Virus record (IMG/VR): IMGVR_UViG_3300040856_003054
Coordinates: 62,001-126,000 of that record
Length of the DNA stretch: 64,000 bases
Source: a virus
Reading direction: 5' to 3' (one strand)
The position numbers and the translations under genes were made by a program. Shown here one piece after another: positions 62,401 through 64,000 of this stretch; within the stretch, counting starts at the first letter, position 1; every line of letters begins with the position of its first letter. The notes beneath the pieces were generated by a model. That model had not been told where the DNA came from. It saw only the letters and a list, made by a program, of their open reading frames with translations, and searched no databases.

Positions 62401-64000
62401 TCATCAGATAGTGGCGATATAACTACAGCAAGTTCATATGATAGTTTTGATTATGGAAAAGAAGTGCAGTTGGTGGATATATTCAGAAACACTGATATGT
62501 TGGACGCCAGGCCAAGGGTCAGCAACTATGCAGTTGCTGAAGGAATAAGATCTCCATTTGAATTTGAAGGAAGATCATTTACAGGTGGAAACCATAGTTC
62601 AGATCATGTGTTAGCATCTGATGAGTCTGAAACAATAGCATTTACGTATTATTTGCCAAGAATTGACAGAATTTATCTTACTAGAGATGGTAGTTTTCAG
62701 TTAAAATTAGGCGAGCCCTCTGATAATCCAAAGCTTCCAGAAGAAGTATCTAATGGATTAAATATTGCAAATATTGCTTTACCACCATATCTTTATAATG
62801 TAAGAGATGTAGAAATAACTTTTGTTGACCATAAGAGATATCAAATGAGTGATATCTTTAGATTGGAAAACAGAATCAAGAATCTTGAGTATTATACTAG
62901 TTTGTCTCTTCTTGAGAACAATACGGCAAATCTATTCATTTCAGATTCTGTTGGTTTCAATAGATTTAAGTCAGGATTCTTAATTGATAATTTTTCTTCT
63001 GTCGGCGTACAAGATAATAGTATAGGTGTAAAAAATAGCGTAGACCTAGAGAATGGTCAATTGAGACCATCTCATTATACAACTTCATTGAATTTGGAGA
63101 TTGGTTCTGATGCCATAACAGGAATTGGAACAACGACAAATGCAAATCAAGATAGAAAATATTTAAACAATATCCTGGGGACAAATATTAAGAGAACGGG
63201 CGATGTTATTAGTTTAGATTATGACGATACTGTTTGGTTAGAACAACCATTTGCTACAAGAGTTGAAAACGTAACTCCATACCTAGTAAAAACTTGGGAA
63301 GGAACAATTCAACTAGAACCCACTGTCGATGTTTGGATTGATGTTAATCTTTTAGAAATTAGGGATGTTAGAGTTGAAGGTTCGTTCCAAGGTGTAGCGG
63401 AAGCCCTAAGAGCAGAGATCCAAGACACTGCTGATGGTTCAAGATTGGGAGTTAGCCCAATAATTTGGAACTCTTGGGAAACAAATAACATAAGACAAAA
63501 TCTTGGAATGACTTTGACAGCGAGTATGGACACTACTCAAAACAGTTTCCAAACTGGCGCAAGAACTAAAGAAGGAACACCTATAGTTCAAACAGACACA
63601 ACATCAACTCTCAATATTGGTGGAAGTGTAAGTCTCACAACCAATTTAGATCAAAGAAGAACAGGTGTTCAGCATACGGTTAGAGAACAAATTAATACAG
63701 AATCTCTTGGTGATAGAGTTATTAGTAGAAATATTATTCAATTCATGCGTTCAAGAAACATTGAATTTACTGCAAGACGCATGAAACCAAATACTCAATT
63801 ATATACATTCTTTGATGGTGTAGATGTATCCAGCTTCTGTACGCCAAAATTACTTGAAATTGAAATGACATCAGGAACATTCTTGATTGGTGAAGGTGTT
63901 TTTGCAGAATCTGGCGTTTTCCAAACAGTTGAGGGTGTTGATCCCAATTCTCTACCATATATTGAGTTTAGACTTGCTACACCAAATCATAAATATGGAC
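59473..64000 (+). CDS. Large baseplate-associated structural protein (DUF4815-like), 3' truncated by window
   Basis: At least 1509 residues; the frame from ATG 59473 is open to the window end. The N-terminus has NLNVAPYFDDYNEP, NYYKVLFKPGYPVQARELTT and LQSILQNQVEQFGNHFFKEG, the DUF4815 start found in phage structural proteins. Later features are IRGYLVDVADETLIL, PGKAYVRGYEVET, YQMSDIFRLENRIKNLEYY and LSLLENNTANLF. Position after gp8 suggests a baseplate or tail-fibre attachment role (T4 has gp9/gp10 here). AGGAATT precedes the start. The C-terminus is not visible. Confidence 0.85.
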   Translation, partial: MSQETNLNVAPYFDDYNEPVIGGKDNNYYKVLFKPGYPVQARELTTLQSILQNQVEQFGNHFFKEGAKVIPGNLTYIQNYYAVQVESNFLGIPVSLYLDNLVGTQIRGENSGVVAIIRKVITSEESERGNITLYVDYYQSNQNNLSTRDFEDGENLITDSNIAFGNTFISAGEGFARTIATNSTAIGSAFALGAGVYFIRGYLVDVADETLILDQYTNTPSYRVGFDVIEEIISADVDPNLNDNANGFNNFAAPGADRLKITAQLSKKPIDSFDYPNFIELANVKDGVLRKINKNTEYNLLADEFARRTFDESGHYYIKAFNTYCRESLNDGKGNNGIYLENQLTSSGTLPSEDSLVYKISPGKAYVRGYEVETIAPIFLDAPKTRTTKLLENQSVNFSFGFSLNLNRVSGSPSIGINTSSTISLRNERVGLSSYTPAGKEIGIARVYDFALESGGYELENQNINRWDISLFDVQTYGDLTLNQPITLNTPTYIRGDSSGATAFLKNNVSVGTALTVYQISGNFINGEKLVFDSTNDTRVSIGFTNYGISEVKSLYANVGASKTFSADTLQSVSALVGNGNATITGFSAGVATVTSPTVAFPGIVTTGNLIQYTRPGFTVKSFAKVDEVLTNSIIVSGITTVTGVCDGGLPASSTTVNDLSVLYTRLPGTQNDEKLFSTLPKSNVNSVDLTGSTIIIRKEFSTSIVDNSTSPITADSNEVFLPFDEERYVLTRSDGTIEVLTEDRFQYFNGSNEIVINGLGSNDANCKLIATLRKSSITSKVKRKARIESLVVNKSKYDYSGTGSTSKNDGLVFGDYPFGTRVQDEKICLNVPDVIKIHAIYESTNTSDPVLPSITVGSLDGPSSTTSDLIIGEEFVGTISGARALLAERLDSSKVSFVYLNESVFSDGEVVEFLESSVNGISFALNQGSKNITSNYNFNNGQKLTHYDYSYILRKQNVKEPLRKLRIIYSQAFYDSSDSGDITTASSYDSFDYGKEVQLVDIFRNTDMLDARPRVSNYAVAEGIRSPFEFEGRSFTGGNHSSDHVLASDESETIAFTYYLPRIDRIYLTRDGSFQLKLGEPSDNPKLPEEVSNGLNIANIALPPYLYNVRDVEITFVDHKRYQMSDIFRLENRIKNLEYYTSLSLLENNTANLFISDSVGFNRFKSGFLIDNFSSVGVQDNSIGVKNSVDLENGQLRPSHYTTSLNLEIGSDAITGIGTTTNANQDRKYLNNILGTNIKRTGDVISLDYDDTVWLEQPFATRVENVTPYLVKTWEGTIQLEPTVDVWIDVNLLEIRDVRVEGSFQGVAEALRAEIQDTADGSRLGVSPIIWNSWETNNIRQNLGMTLTASMDTTQNSFQTGARTKEGTPIVQTDTTSTLNIGGSVSLTTNLDQRRTGVQHTVREQINTESLGDRVISRNIIQFMRSRNIEFTARRMKPNTQLYTFFDGVDVSSFCTPKLLEIEMTSGTFLIGEGVFAESGVFQTVEGVDPNSLPYIEFRLATPNHKYG

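Noticed and set aside
1-64000. tRNA genes and CRISPR arrays
   Set aside because: I looked for T-loop GTTCGA-type motifs with matching acceptor stems and for regularly spaced direct repeats; none held up. A tRNAscan run would settle the former.

Overview
This window looks like about 64 kb of a T4-like cyanophage (a myovirus of cyanobacteria). The evidence is as follows. Every supportable gene is on the + strand. Genes are small and packed by ATGA-type overlaps. T4-style late promoters (NATAAATA) precede the structural genes. The right end is a baseplate cluster in T4 order: gp25, gp6, a 4026-residue protein, gp8, and then a further large structural gene that runs off the window. Many of the small orphan proteins resemble families I associate with cyanophage genomes. 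That last point is recall, not a search.

Layout. 1-8.6 kb: a chain of small, mostly unknown, translationally coupled genes, broken by two homing endonuclease (HEG) cassettes. 8.7-11.0 kb: a GC-rich foreign-looking island with a mosaic tail or receptor-binding protein carrying two duplicated lectin-like modules. 11.0-16.5 kb: more small genes and a third HEG. 16.6-24.0 kb: a large late-type orphan gene, then two SF2 helicases, a methyltransferase-like protein and a Dam-type adenine methyltransferase. 24.1-31 kb: small genes, two HEGs, a ligase-like nucleotidyltransferase, and two proteins whose N-termini resemble the T4 capsid-targeting sequence. 31-42.5 kb: small genes behind many sigma70-like promoters, presumably early or host-takeover functions. 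This stretch also holds the sixth HEG, a strand-asymmetric phased C-tract region that could be an origin or regulatory site, and a glycosyltransferase-like gene. 42.5-64 kb: late baseplate genes.

The most interesting signal is a conserved regulatory architecture in front of all six free-standing HEGs. Each has a local stem presenting a 5' arm, then usually a terminator hairpin, then a late promoter TATAAATA, then a 3' arm complementary to the 5' arm lying just upstream of the HEG start. Arm sequences differ between copies but complementarity is kept, including a compensatory base-pair change between two near-identical copies that drive unrelated nuclease families. I infer a late-only expression switch: read-through RNA hides the ribosome-binding region, while late RNA starts inside the element and lacks the 5' arm. 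This is analogous in logic to T4 I-TevI control. A smaller version precedes the mosaic tail gene.

No tRNA, rRNA, CRISPR array or insertion sequence was seen. Function calls for the small genes are deliberately sparse.
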